42,779 bases of DNA from Polymyxa betae (taxonomy: Eukaryota; Endomyxa; Phytomyxea; Plasmodiophorida; Plasmodiophoridae), in the NCBI GenBank assembly GCA_003693705.1, contig RBZT01000847.1:1-42779 (forward strand), given 5' to 3'. The position numbers were made by a program, and so were the translations under genes. Within the stretch, counting starts at the first letter, position 1. Each line of letters starts with the position of its first letter. The notes below the pieces were generated by a model that had not been told where the DNA came from, did no database searches, and worked only from the letters and a program-made list of their open reading frames with translations. Below are positions 21,794-33,249 of this stretch, piece by piece.

Positions 21794-22143
21794 ATGGAGA
21801 ATACTGCGAAACTTGAGGTGAAGCCACCGGCGCCTGGCGCCTTCAAAGTGCGTTTTGATCGGATGAATGCCTACCGACCACTCACTATTACCAAGACGCT
21901 GACATGCGCCCTTATTCTTGTCGGGGCATTCGGGGTCATCCTCATTCTAATAGGGATCGCCCTTATAATCTTCGGAGAACTTCATGGCCACTCGCCAGTT
22001 ACCCTGACGTAAGTAATGCTATGAGGGCTTAGGACGCCGGGAACTTAGATCGACGTCCTAGGTTTGCCTCAATTCTCGTGGCCCTCGGAATCGGCTTTAT
22101 GGCCATAATTCCCTTTAAAATTTTCCACCACCGGTTCGAATAA
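21794..22143 (+). CDS. TMEM230/TMEM134-like two-span membrane protein, 98 aa, 2 exons
   Basis: Exons are 21794-22008 and 22062-22143, with a 53-nt intron (GTAAGT...TCCTAG) splitting a Thr codon. A hydrophilic N-terminus of about 30 residues precedes two helices: LTCALILVGAFGVILILIGI (about 37-58) and FASILVALGIGFMAIIPF (about 73-90), ending in a short basic tail (KIFHHRFE). Size and hairpin topology resemble the TMEM230/TMEM134 family, whose members sit in endosomal or secretory vesicle membranes. The usual Tyr-rich C-terminus is missing, so the assignment is by architecture more than residues. Confidence 0.65.
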
Positions 22144-22590
22144 ATCGTCCTGAAACAACTCTTATATATATTTGGCTAGGAACCAAAAAGATTTATCCGG
22201 AATGCTACCAATATATTAGTTGGATCTCAAGAGTTAAAATATTCGTCTGCTTCTTGATAGGTCTTGAAAACTTATCAATTTCTAAATCTCTACGTTTCAC
22301 TTTGATTCTAAAAGTGTTCATATCTGTGATATGGATTTTCATTTTCTTATAGTTAGGGTTTTGTTCGCTTTTCTTTCAATCTTATTCCTTCAATTTTTTC
22401 TTTAGCTTCTGATCATCGCATTTGTGGCATATACTCGTATTATTCTTGAATTTATTTTCTGTTGAATTTCATTTGATTTGGGGGTTGGTGGATTCATTAT
22501 TAATTCTTAAAAAATGAAACTGATTTTAAGGAATAAAATTACATTTTGGATTTTTTTTAATTTTGATAATTTGGGAATTGGGAATTTGTA
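22144..22590. other. A/T-rich intergenic region
   Basis: T-rich DNA between convergent genes (TMEM230-like on plus, secreted protein on minus). It contains the 3' flanks only, and no gene or structured repeat was seen. Confidence 0.5.
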
Positions 22591-23611
22591 TCAATTCTTG
22601 ATGAGGTTATAAATATTTTTGGAGAGTTTTGGGGATATTTTTGGAACTTGGGAGTTTAGACAATTTCTGGGACAAATTATCGACGGGTCTTCGGTATGGG
22701 GCAGCAAAATGCGAATGGTGAAGAGTCCAACAAAGAAAGGAAAAGCATTCAGTTTATGATGGAAGATACGATGTTTTTTCCCTGTCATCTGCCTTTGTTT
22801 TCGTTCTTTCAGTTTCTCACAGACGTCCTTTCCATTACAGCGATTTTTGTGGAAGCTCCTTACAGGTAGGGTTTTGTGCTTCTCGGCGAACACGGCCACG
22901 TCCTTGCCACAATGATTGTCATAACATTGCAGCATTGCAGATAACGATAATTTCACGTCGTACAGCTTATAATTAGTGTGGTGAAGTCGTTTATAGGGCC
23001 GCAAACGTTCATTGAGCTTGATAATCAGCCTGATTTTGTGCTCATCAATATTGTGAAGAATCAGCTTTGTAGGATTCACTTCTAGATCCGGAATCACCTC
23101 GGAATATTTCCATTTCTGAAAATGAGCTTCGCACTGAGCTTCAATACATTCGACAATCTTGGAGATTTCCGCCTCGGAAGGCTCCCGTTCTGATCACGAT
23201 TTGACATTATCATTCGATGGATTTTGTTATTTTCATACCTTGAGAAAGACGGGAACTTTCCGCATTAATTACGCGATTATCTTCAATGATATCGCTGGCG
23301 TCATTCTCTCCATCTTTCATACAAGTCTCCTGGTTGTTTTCGATTTCAAATCGGGAGTCCAAAGTCCCCATATTAACACGATTGCTGTTATCAAAGGTCC
23401 TATCTAAACCCGATTCATTCGAAGTCCGAACCAATGCCGATTCAGGAAACGTTTCCAGCATGATCGATTCGAAGTCCGCAGGCAACATTACGACAGATAA
23501 TAGCTCGGCATAGGGTTTGAAGCCGACTCGAGAGCGAAACCGTCTACGAGCGGACCCTGCTGCTGTTACGCCGACCGTGACGGACAGGGCCAGTATGCCC
23601 AGCAGCTTCAT
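22591..23611 (-). CDS. Secreted hypothetical protein, 323 aa, 2 exons
   Basis: Exons are 23611-23239 and 23189-22591, with a 49-nt intron (GTATGA...GATCAG) that keeps the frame. MKLLGILALSVTVGVTAAG is a clear signal peptide, which favours this ATG over the upstream one. The mature N-terminal half is acidic and Asn-rich. The exon-2 half is basic, with Cys residues (IVECIEAQCEAHFQKW, MLQCYDNHCGKDVAVF, KNRCNGKDVCEKL) that could form disulfides. The last about 50 residues are hydrophobic and basic and may include an unrecognised intron. No family is recognised. Confidence 0.6.
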
Positions 23612-23974
23612 GGGTTTGCGAGGGCTTTGGGAATGTCGTTCAAAAATCCGAAATGGAGCGAGATCCGATGTGCTACTGCCATATATTGAGCACGCTCTAA
23701 TTATAAATCTCACGAACACATTGTCTACTCGCTAAAACATTCTGTTTGTTTCGATTACAGACTCCCAGTAGACCATTCGGACATGATCAGCTCATTCCGA
23801 TGCGAATATCACAGGGTCGAACACTCGCGAAACCATCCACCTGCAGGGGCTAGCGCGGCGTCTCGGCTCGGCGATTCCCTCGCTCATTCACCAACCACTC
23901 TCGATGGGGAAGTCGCCCCATGACCCCAATATGGGCGGGGGCCGTCACAGAGACAAATCGATCCGGGGAAGGCC

Positions 23975-25738
23975 GTGCTGGCGGCCTCGTTCATTCTCGC
24001 CGCCGCCTTCGCCCCGATGTTCGCCGCGGATCTGTATTTCGGTGCGCAGCAGATCGTGGCCGTGGCGTACATGCCCATCTGCCTGCTGATGTTCCATCGG
24101 AGGCGGCATCGTTTCCCCATACAAGGATGGGATTCGGTATCGATGATGGCGGCCGGCGTCGCCTCGTTCGTCACGATCGTGGCGGGCGCCTCCCGCCATG
24201 TCGAGATCGGCCTCGTGCTGTCGGCGGCGTCCGTGGCCGTCGATGCCCTGCTCCTGCAGGGCGCCGTCCTGTACGCCAAGGCCGCGCTCAGTCACGATCG
24301 GGTCGGGCTGGCCCGCGTCCAGAGCCGCCATCCCGTGTCCGCCTACAGCGACGCCGCCGCCCCGATGAAGAGCGCCCGACCCGATCCCGACCCGAATTTC
24401 AGCCTGCAGTCGAAACTCGACCAGATCTGGCTGCTGCGGCAGATTCTGACGCCGCGCGCCGCCGTCATCGTACTGGCCCTGAACCTGGGCCTGCGACTGA
24501 CCGCCGTTATCCTGCTCTGGTCACATTACCCGGTCCTGCGGGAGACTTCCGCATATCAATGCACGACGACGCCCTGCCTGCTGATGGTCAGCGTCGTCAG
24601 CGGCGAAGTCGTCGTCATACTGGCCCTCGTCGTGGTTCTGGTCTGGCGCATCCGGCTGCTGGCCGATCGGTACGGGGTCCGCAGCGGCCTGCAGGCGCTG
24701 CTGGGCGCCAGTATCGGGTCCTGGAGCCTGTACGCCGCCCTGGCCGAGAGTGCGTGGCGCGCCGAATTCGATCCGGCGCTGCAGGCGCTGCTGATCGGCC
24801 AGCACGCCGTGTTCCTGCTCGGGATCGTGCGGCCCCTGGTCGAGACGTACCGTCCCGTCTACCAGTCATTCCAGGTCACGAATGGCACCATGATGGACAT
24901 GTTCCTGGTGACGCCGCGCCATTTCAAGGCGTTCCGCGATTATCTGGAGTCAGAATTCTCGGTATCGCTTTTAGGGTTTGAGGGTTTAAGGTTTTTTTCG
25001 TTACATCCCGTTTGACGCTTGTTACTCACTTATGAAGACGTATCCAGTCCGATTTATTTATTGTTGAAATTTTGACAATAAATAAATCGGACTGGATACG
25101 TCAAAATCTTCGCTTAGTGTGCTGGGTTTGTGTTGATTTTCTGTTTTAATGCTTTCTTATGTCGTTACTCGACGTTGTTTTTGCATGATATTTAAACATG
25201 TTTGACCAGGTTGAGAATCTTTTATTCTGGAGGGCCGCTCTGGAGTATCATATGGCCTGTGTACGTATAATGACGCCGTGGACCAATACTCAGCAGCTCG
25301 CCGATCTCTCCGCCGAGCTCCATCTGCATCAGGCGCACCCGGATTTCAACGTTGCCGACCGTCTGCGTCTGGATGCGATCAGCATCTATCGCACGTATAT
25401 CGTCGACGGATCGCCCTGTCAGGTCGGTAACATCATCATTACGTTACCGTAACGATGACTCCGGGTAGATCAACATCCCTTCCGAGATTTCTTCGAAACT
25501 GGCCGAAACCGTTGCTGGCATTGAACAGGGCGGCGCAGCAGTCGTACTGGACCCGAATATGTTCGAGGAAGCCCGCTTCGAGATTGTCCAGTTGATGTCT
25601 CATGATTCGCTGCTGCGCTTCCGGGAGACGCTCCGAGGTCGGCGGCTCTGGGAGCGATTCTTGGTGGGTTCGCGCCCGCCTTCGCCCAGCGAGTCGAAAA
25701 TGTCGAATTCGCTGTCATCAGTAAATGTGAAGGTGTAA
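23975..25738 (+). CDS. Seven-transmembrane protein with C-terminal RGS domain, at least 489 aa, 3+ exons
   Basis: Exons are up to 24961, 25210-25422 and 25469-25738; introns of 248 and 46 nt keep the frame. About seven hydrophobic helices span the first about 290 residues. An RGS domain follows (about 305-475): HFKAFRDYLESEFS-VENLLFWRAALEYHMA, the INIPSEI segment, and FEEARFEIVQLMSHDSLLRF. RGS domains speed GTP hydrolysis on Galpha. This layout matches the plant AtRGS1 and fungal GprK-type proteins, which couple a sensor to Galpha inactivation. The true start is unclear. No ATG lies in this frame; an ATG at 23921 would need a very short 28-nt intron, or an upstream exon is missing. Confidence 0.85.
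24962..25209 (+). other. Intron 1 of the 7TM-RGS gene, with telomere-like box and hairpin
   Basis: GTATCG...GACCAG. It starts with a degenerate telomere-like run (TTTTAGGGTTTGAGGGTTTAAGG, 24969-24991) and contains a perfect inverted repeat at 25037-25102. Splicing joins GAATTCTCG to GTTGAGAAT, rebuilding the conserved S-x-EN-L-L-F-W segment of RGS. Confidence 0.85.
25037..25102 (+). repeat. Perfect 28-bp inverted repeat with 10-nt loop
   Basis: The left arm (25037-25064) starts GACGTATCCAGTCC. The right arm (25075-25102) is its exact reverse complement, ending GGACTGGATACGTC. The loop is TGAAATTTTG. All 28 pairs match. In the pre-mRNA it would form a stable hairpin of microRNA-precursor or small-foldback-element size. 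No flanking target-site duplication is seen. Confidence 0.95.
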
Positions 25739-25917
25739 TGAGAACAGCTCGTTGAACTGTTGATTAAACCTGTATTATTATATGACGACTTCTCTAATTC
25801 AATAACTAAATGAGAATCAAATGATATTTACTAAAATGGATTCAGTCAATGAACAGAGGTGCTCTATTGCAGAGCAGGATGATTAGTTCTGGGCGGCGGT
25901 TGCTGTTATGGATTCAA

Positions 25918-28900
25918 TCAATGGACCGAGGCGGTTTTCCTTTGAAAGAACTGGGTGATAGTTGCAGTTTGCGGTCCAGTAGGTTTCGGAGGTGGTGGCG
26001 GCGCCAAAATCGCATCAAGGACGTCGTTGATGACGATTCGGCTACGATCCAGTAGTTCGGAGCGCTCTTCTTCGTTCAGGGCATGAATAGCATCTGGAAC
26101 ATAAACAGGACCAACAATGCGAAGCGACGAATTTGTAGTCTCAGGGAGATTGGCGGCGATATCCAATTCTTCAGGATCTAACCATCCGTCCTCCTCCAAC
26201 CCGTCACGACGTCGCGAACCTTTGATGGAAAATGAAGTGAGACAGGTGACTCAGGAATTCCAGAAATAATGCAAAGATTAAAAAGAATTGCACAGCCTCA
26301 AGTAGATCATCAAACTGCAAAACAAATTTATATTTTGAATTGAGAAAAAAAAATTATAAAACGTTGCTTTGCTTTAACAAATTGGATGCCAAAACAAGAG
26401 GAAGAAACCCAAGGGAACATACGACATAAAAATCGATGTAGAATCTTTTTGAAATAGAAAGGAAGTGAATAGGAGAATAAACTGGAAACGAAAAGTCCAA
26501 AAAACGCGTGCTAACATTCTGGATCGACTTCATCTTCACTTTCGTCGTCGCTACTGCCATCGACATCTTCGCCCTCTTCTCCATCCTCCCACTCGTCATC
26601 CGAGTCCACTATAAGACATCAATCAGTACAAACACGAGAAGGTCATGAGTACGGCGTAAACAGCTAAAAAAGATTGAATACAGGTGTAGAATAAAGCGGG
26701 ATCGCGACCAAAAGGACACCGCGGGCGGACGAAACAGCTTCGCTTCCGGAACACAGAGAAATAAGGTGGCCGAACTTCAGTGTGGAATTGAAGTAGTTTC
26801 TTGCGAATTCCAAGGCGAAAAGAAGGCCGCCTTGACCTTAAGGAGATGAGATCGGTTATTTCCTCTTCGGGTCGGTCAAACAGTTGTAAATCAGCATCAC
26901 AAACTTCGCCTCCCGGTAAGGTTGGCGCCATCGTAGTATTAGCCGGGATGTAAAAAGGCATAAATCGGCGAATGCGGGATGTGGGCACTAAATAAACGAA
27001 ATCAGCGCGGGTGAAGTACAGAGAAAGTATGTCAGATGAGGATGAGCGAGACGAAAGGAAGACGCGTTCCTAAACCAGAAAAGCAGAGCAAGATTACTGC
27101 TCGATAATTATACTAACTTTCTAATTTGACAGGATGTACTGGAGAACTCAGAAACCCGGCCATAAATTGGGCCTCTTTTGACATCTGGACACCAGAAAAA
27201 TATCAGTAAAAGGATAAACAATAACAGAAACTGTGTAAACAAAAAACATTAGTAAAAGGATAAAAAATCATAGAACATGTGAAAAACAGTGAGTGACTGT
27301 AGTGATTGGAAAAAAGCGATATCGACCTTGTTTTCTTGTTGCTTCAGCTTGCGGGATGGAGTTTGAGAAGCCTTAGCAGATTTATCGACTTGTTTTTGCT
27401 GCCGTTTTTCAGCTTGCAGACGTTCAGCATCACGGGTAGATTGATTTGCTGCGATTTTTTGCTCCAGCTCGGAGACCAGACGCTCCTACAACAGACATCA
27501 GTTTAGAGAGAAGACTACAAGGTTTTGAGCGAAGAATGAAAAAAGTCTTATATATTCATAAACAGCAACCATAACCTCGATTCTTCGAAACAGAGATAAG
27601 AAACCGCATCGAGAACGGCATAATTTTCAATAGAAAAGAAAGGGTCAGAAAAGTCGACTTACGGTTTCATCATTGAAACGAAGCAATTTCAGTCGAGCAT
27701 CGGCTTTTCGAGCCTGAGCAGTTCGCACACCTTCGTCTCGAACTTGCATCAACTTCTTCATAACGCCTTCAATAGCGCGTTCCCGGAAGACCCATTTCCG
27801 TAGTTCAGCTGAAGCCATTAATCATTAAACCATACAATAATTTCATGGAGAGACGAACGAAACATTTAGCGACAAACAATTGCATACTGCGTCGACCAAT
27901 TACAGAGAAATACCTTGAAGACAAAATAGACGAGATTAACATTATAAAATCCAGTTGCTCTGGCACAAAAACAGCTAAGCAACACAACAGACCAGGAATT
28001 AAGTCCTTCTGTAGTACTTCCCATCGCCAACGATACTTGGATTCGTCATTCTCATTGAGATCGCCGACGACATTCTTCTTATTGACTTTGACACCATAAG
28101 CCTTGCGATCGGCAATCTTGATAACTGTATCGCAAACAACATCGCTAGGCCAAGCCTTATTGATCATTTCCGAAATATGATCCTAATTTCACTATCAGCG
28201 GATGAAAGTAAGCCTAAAGGTGAACAGTTCAAACAATTCAAAATCGCCCAAACATAGGCAGAACCATCAGTGCAGTTTGCAAAAGTGGAAAACAGCATTA
28301 AGGCAAATCAAAAGGCTTAATTTTGCAAGTGATTTTCAATGCAGCTTACCTGAAGCTGGTTCAAGGTCAGGGTTGAACCTTCTATGATACAAGCGAACAA
28401 TGGATTGTGATCAAATGAAGGAGCGGGTCCGAGAGTCTCGGCACTCGCAGATGAGAGCGCAGCGAGACCATTTCTAACTACATCGCTTGCTAACAGGGCC
28501 GACCGTAATTCCACAAACGAATCGCGAGGTGGAGCATCGCACATTGCTTGTAGGGCCCCTGTAAACTGGGCCGTCTGGCTATCATAGAACTATACCAATG
28601 TAATCAGAGACAATAAGGTGAGAAAGGTTTCCAGCTTAATATTAGATCTAAGCATATCTCAAACGAAACCGATAAAAGCTCGAAACGGTATGCTGAATAA
28701 CGAGGAAAGCTTCAAGATACTATGACGAATGCCGAGTAAGCTTTTGATGATTTGTAAAGACCTTTTCAAGCTCAGGATCGATAACAGTTGCTTCAACGAC
28801 CGGTGGTCGTTTAACAACGGCCCCTCCAGGCCCACATTCCACACCATTAGCTTCGAGGCATGGTTTCTTGACGGCCGGAGCCGGTACAGCGACAGCGGCG

Positions 28901-28962
28901 TCAGGTTCAGCTGGCCGCTTCGAAGGAGGCGCCGGCATTGCGACCTCGAGTTGCTGCGTCAT
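25918..28962 (-). CDS. CHAF1A: Chromatin assembly factor 1 large subunit (CAF-1 p150/CHAF1A/FAS1 homologue), 563 aa, 9 exons
   Basis: Exons are 28962-28762, 28589-28350, 28182-27993, 27808-27663, 27485-27327, 27172-27118, 26987-26682, 26608-26516 and 26219-25918; every junction keeps the frame. In order: a Pro/Lys-rich N-terminus; a helical segment with CIIEGSTLTLNQLQ and YRWRWEVLQ as in plant FAS1; a basic/acidic KER-like coiled region (about 211-312); a segment RFMPFYIPANTTMAP matching the p150 region 'KFAPF..'; then KKLLQFHTEVRPPYFSVF leading to LDSDDEWED and an acidic run (433-463); DGWLDPEEL; and a C-terminal PIP-box-like ITQFFQRK (about 551-558) for PCNA. CAF-1 deposits H3-H4 behind replication forks. 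The human protein is about 950 aa, so this is a compact version. Confidence 0.93.
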
Positions 28963-29701
28963 ATCGAAATGTCGATAGAGGCTGGAGCGCAATTATTCAA
29001 AGACACTGCCAGCTACTCCCATCAAGGCAATGATGACCAAGCCACCCTGGTCGGCAAAGCAAACAGATCATCACGCATGGATATACAGGGGCCTTTGATC
29101 TCGTGAATCGCACAGGCTTGAATACAGCAAGATCCCAGAACTTGGACAGCTTTTGTTGGCGTTGTTCTCGGATCTCTAGATTTCGATATCTGCAATGGAT
29201 ATCTCTGAATGCAAACCCTGACAAATTCGTGATGAAATGGCTGTTAAAGAATTTGTGGTTTTGTATTGAGACAAGTCTTGGTTGGGTTCATCGATCGAAA
29301 CGCAGCTGTCGTGTACAAACGTAATCCAGAATCAGTGAACGCTAACTATTATCCAACAGTAAAGTTGATGGGAAATCTGACCTCTGCCTAATTTTCAGGG
29401 TTTGCCTTGAAAAACTGTGTATAACCGAAACCGTTAGTTGAAGATTTCAAATGATAAAATGCATAAGATGCGCTTGCTTTTGCTTTTCAAACAACGACCA
29501 ACAGACTGTATTGATTAATAAACGCTTTAGCATTTCACATCACAAACACTGGGCTTTCCTGGGCGTACCTCTCAACTCTAACAGCCAACTCTCCAGGATC
29601 TGTTGACAGCTTGAAATTCGCAGCAAAATTTGCCGTCCCTAAGATCGATCGAATTTATGAGAGCGCGGTTTGTTCAAAACTTTTTTAACTGCAAGCTTTC
29701 A
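28963..29701. other. Intergenic region
   Basis: Between two minus-strand genes: promoter of the CAF-1 gene and 3' flank of the kinase gene. A 73-codon plus-strand frame at 29103-29324 has no coding character. Nothing else was recognised. Confidence 0.5.
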
Positions 29702-32700
29702 TCAAAGGGAAGCTATTCTTTGGTCTGGATAGCGGGTTGAGGTAGGAGTTGTTTGCATCCATGGCGCCGTCAGCGCCTGATCGATCGTATAGCGCTTAGA
29801 AGGATCCGGGTTCAACAGCTGACGAACGAAATGCTTGGCTTCTTCCGAGATCTGCTTCCAAACAGGATCTGTCATTGGCACCTGCCATCTCAACGCCTAT
29901 ATTGAAATATCAGACAATGTATCAACGTTTAATCGTAAATAGAATAGCCAAAAAAGCAATGAGAGAAAAAAGCAGTACAAAAGACGACCTTTTCGAGAGC
30001 GCTTCTATCGGCATCAGCAAATGGTAGTCGGTTTCTCAACATGGCATATGCGATCACTCCAACGCTCCAGAGATCGACCTCGTGACCGTAAGGTCGCGCT
30101 TGAAGCACTTCTGGAGCAACATAAGCCAATGTCCCACAGCGCTGTCGCAGAGTCTCGTCGGGAGCAATAAATTTGCTCAAACCGAAATCAACCAGCTGTC
30201 ACAATATCAATTAAACCCTTGATGATGCAATGCTAAAAAGACGACATTACCGTAATTCTGAAATCTGTCAAGTCCTCTGAAACCATCATGATATTTTCTG
30301 GTTTTAAGTCCCTGACAGAAGCGACGATCAGAGCCCAGTCAGGCCCAAGCGATGGGTTGGAATCCACCTGTGAATGATGCCGCGTTCGTGTAGGTATTTG
30401 AGCGCCAGCAAAATCTGTTTGGTGACGATCTTGGCCGCTGGCTCGGGGAATCTGCCTACCGCCTTAATTCTGTCGAACAATTCGCCTCCTAAACGATGCA
30501 TGAGATTAAGCAAAGCAAAACACCCAAAGCCAGATTATTAAACACAGAAAGTTCCAAAAGAATGGCAACTTTTGATTGAAATAAGATCATCATCAAAATA
30601 CGCCAAACCTGAAATAAGCGTCATGAGAATAAAAATTTGCGTTTTTGTCTCGAACACATTCTTCAGGTGGACGATATTTGGATGATGAACATACTGGAGG
30701 ACAGCGATCTCAGTACGCAATGCATCCAAATCACGCGGATCGACGCCTATCCAATCGTTATTGTCTAAGTTCAGGTCGTACAAGACAGTGACCCACCCTT
30801 TTTCTCGATGATCTTTACCGCATATCGGTCACCGGTCGTCTTGCGTGTGCAAACGAAAACGTTCGAGAATCGCCCGACGCCAATCCGCGCCCCGATATCG
30901 TAGTATTCCTGTGCAAGCAACTCAGAGGACCAGTACGGCATGGGCATCTGTTACATGACGCACCTCGAGACGAAACTGTCGAGCGGCGAACTGAATCGAT
31001 TGCAGCCAACGCTGCTGAGAGGCCTGGTCTTCACAGAAAAGCTGCCGAACGACATTGCTGATGGGTGAGTTGATCTCGAGACCATAATGGCCGCCAGAGA
31101 TGACGGGATCGGCATAACAACCCTCAAGACAGATGACGCTGATCGGTTGCGTGTCGGTCTGCGATGCGAAAAGGTAGAGGAAGTTGTCTCGTAGCACGAC
31201 CCAGCGATTATGGCCGACGATTGGAAAGAATCGTGACTTCTTATTCAGCCATCCCTCCATATAGCCCAACGAGCCATTCCTAAGAACATATCGTTAGAGC
31301 GCTAAAAGAAAAAATGCAACTGCAGAGCGTAATAGTACAAACACAGATCAAGATAAAGGACTTACATCTCGCCAATGAAGGGCTCTGTCTGTTGCCGTAA
31401 AAAGGAACTATCACTCAGATGAAAACCGTTCTGTTCGCTGTCGCCAGACCTGCAGACAAAGTTAAATCATCAGAAAGTAAGGAAATCGATTAGAAAACAA
31501 AAGCATTTTCCGTAAACAAAAAATTATACCCAGAGAAAAGTTCATTCCGCAGTCGACTTTGCATAGGAGAAGCTTGAATCTCGAGATCGCGGGATTGGTC
31601 GGTATCGGATTCTTCAAATGACAACGTCGTTGCCTTAAAGGAGCCGGATATTGCCTCTTCTCTGGCGGCTTTCTCGCTGATCCCATCCGGGCCGGCTTGT
31701 TGTGGTGTCGGCGTATGCATGATCTGGGCAATCACACTTAATATTGTAAAAAAGTCATTCAAAAAACTGCCCAAACTACCTTATCGAAGGTCATGCGATT
31801 CTGCGACGAAACCGTCGCTTGATGTCTTGTGCGACGCTCGCGAATCAGAAATTCGATAATATCCAAGACTTCCGGATTATCGAGGACCTGATGATAAGGG
31901 CAGTTAAGCGTCGAAGCTGCAGGCAGAAGCATGACATACCCAGCGTTTGAATTCGTCTTTGGTAAGAGCATCGTCAGTTTTATCTCTGAAAGCGTCATCT
32001 ACGAGCCGCTTGACCTGACAGAAGTGTTCAGCACTGAATAATGTACAGAATATACAAATATTACAACAAAAAGTACATTACTCTATCTCAAATGTCTTTC
32101 AGAGAAAAAATATAAAACGTGGTAAAGCAGTACAGCATTGAAATCAGGAAAAAGAGGCCCAGACAGAGGTACAAGTATTCAAAAACAGATGGATGCAAAA
32201 AAGTTTACTTTTTTGTCGATGAATTGAGTGACATTATCAGGAATTCGAAAGGGATCCGCTGCCGAAGTTACGATCAAATATCCTCCATAAATAACCGAAT
32301 TTAGGACTGTGGATAGCTCCTGGCGGGAGATCGAGCCGTGATTGCCAACGTCGTATAAGCAAAATAAGAATGAAATCTGAAATCAGATATCATGAGCGCG
32401 ATCGAAAAATAATCTGTTCAAAAAAAGTCGAACATTTTTACAAAGACGAAATTGAAAGTGTTGTTTAAACTTGGATAAAAGGAAGCATGCTTTTCCATGA
32501 AAATTACAACAAACGAGCGAGTCTCCATGAAAAGAAAAGCAAGATATTCAAAACAGAAAATCGGAAAATATGTGTGAAGAAAATCTATGATGATGCCAAA
32601 CTAGCTTCACCTTTTCATCCAAATCGCCTCGAATAAAGGCCCCGAGCCCACCAATGAACTCGTCATAGTCGATAGATCCGTTTCTATGCTGATCGAATAC

Positions 32701-33108
32701 CGCAAAGAGCCTCTCACCCAGGATGCCTGGCATCTGGAAGAGCTTCAAAAACGTGCCTTTGTCGATATATTTCCCATGGCTGCGCCCAGCGAGATCGAGA
32801 AACAGACGCCGCAGGGTATCGAGCTCGTACCGACTGACTGAATAATAGGCGTTCAGAAGTCGGTGGTAGCGTCGACCGCCAAGTTCGAAACCGTACATCG
32901 GTCGTAGAAGTGCTTCAGCTTCTGGTTTTTGGACTGTCGGGTTCCCATGGCGCTCCGGTTGCAACTTTAGTTCTGTTAGGTGCGAGAACCTGATACTCTC
33001 CGGCCGCGACAGATTCGTGATGAATCGGCGTCCTGGACGATTTCGTTTCAAATCGGTCGGTGCGCCAGCCACCACCGATTTGATCGGTTGAACGGCAGAA
33101 AATCCCAT
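29702..33108 (-). CDS. EF-hand - PH - CAMK-type protein kinase, 737 aa, 13 exons
   Basis: Exons are 33108-32611, 32376-32272, 32014-31940, 31887-31780, 31723-31530, 31449-31366, 31279-30964, 30908-30797, 30746-30609, 30488-30368, 30311-30251, 30195-29989 and 29896-29702; all frames match. EF-hands come first (about 85-225): one near-canonical loop DQHRNGSIDYDE (139-150), one with DVGNHGSISRQE (175-186), and two degenerate. A PH domain is about 355-460 (GYMEGWLNKKSRFF...FCEDQASQQRWLQSIQFA). The kinase spans about 461-725: GVGRFSNV loop, AVK lysine near 492, HRDLKPEN, DFG 607-609, APE 631-633. The expected role is a Ser/Thr kinase controlled by Ca2+ and membrane lipid. Domain order resembles apicomplexan CDPK7 rather than plant CDPKs. 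The donor of exon 2 is the least certain junction. Confidence 0.92.
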
Positions 33109-33249
33109 ATGTATTTTTAGCTAAGGAGTTTTTGGAGTTCTCCCTGCCACTCATTAATTTGAACTGGGCCGCGAGACCCTGGACAGCAATCTGGCCATCT
33201 CATCCTTTATAAGAAGGAAGAATTAGTGTTTAGGGGTGAGTTGAAGTCA

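Noticed and set aside
23920-24981. 353-codon Arg/Pro-rich frame over the 7TM-RGS gene
   Set aside because: It is a shifted reading of the same DNA; only the 23975 frame gives membrane helices and joins the RGS exons.
24962-25209. Intron 1 of 7TM-RGS as a telomere or chromosome end
   Set aside because: The TTTAGGG-like units are few and degenerate and lie inside a functional intron.
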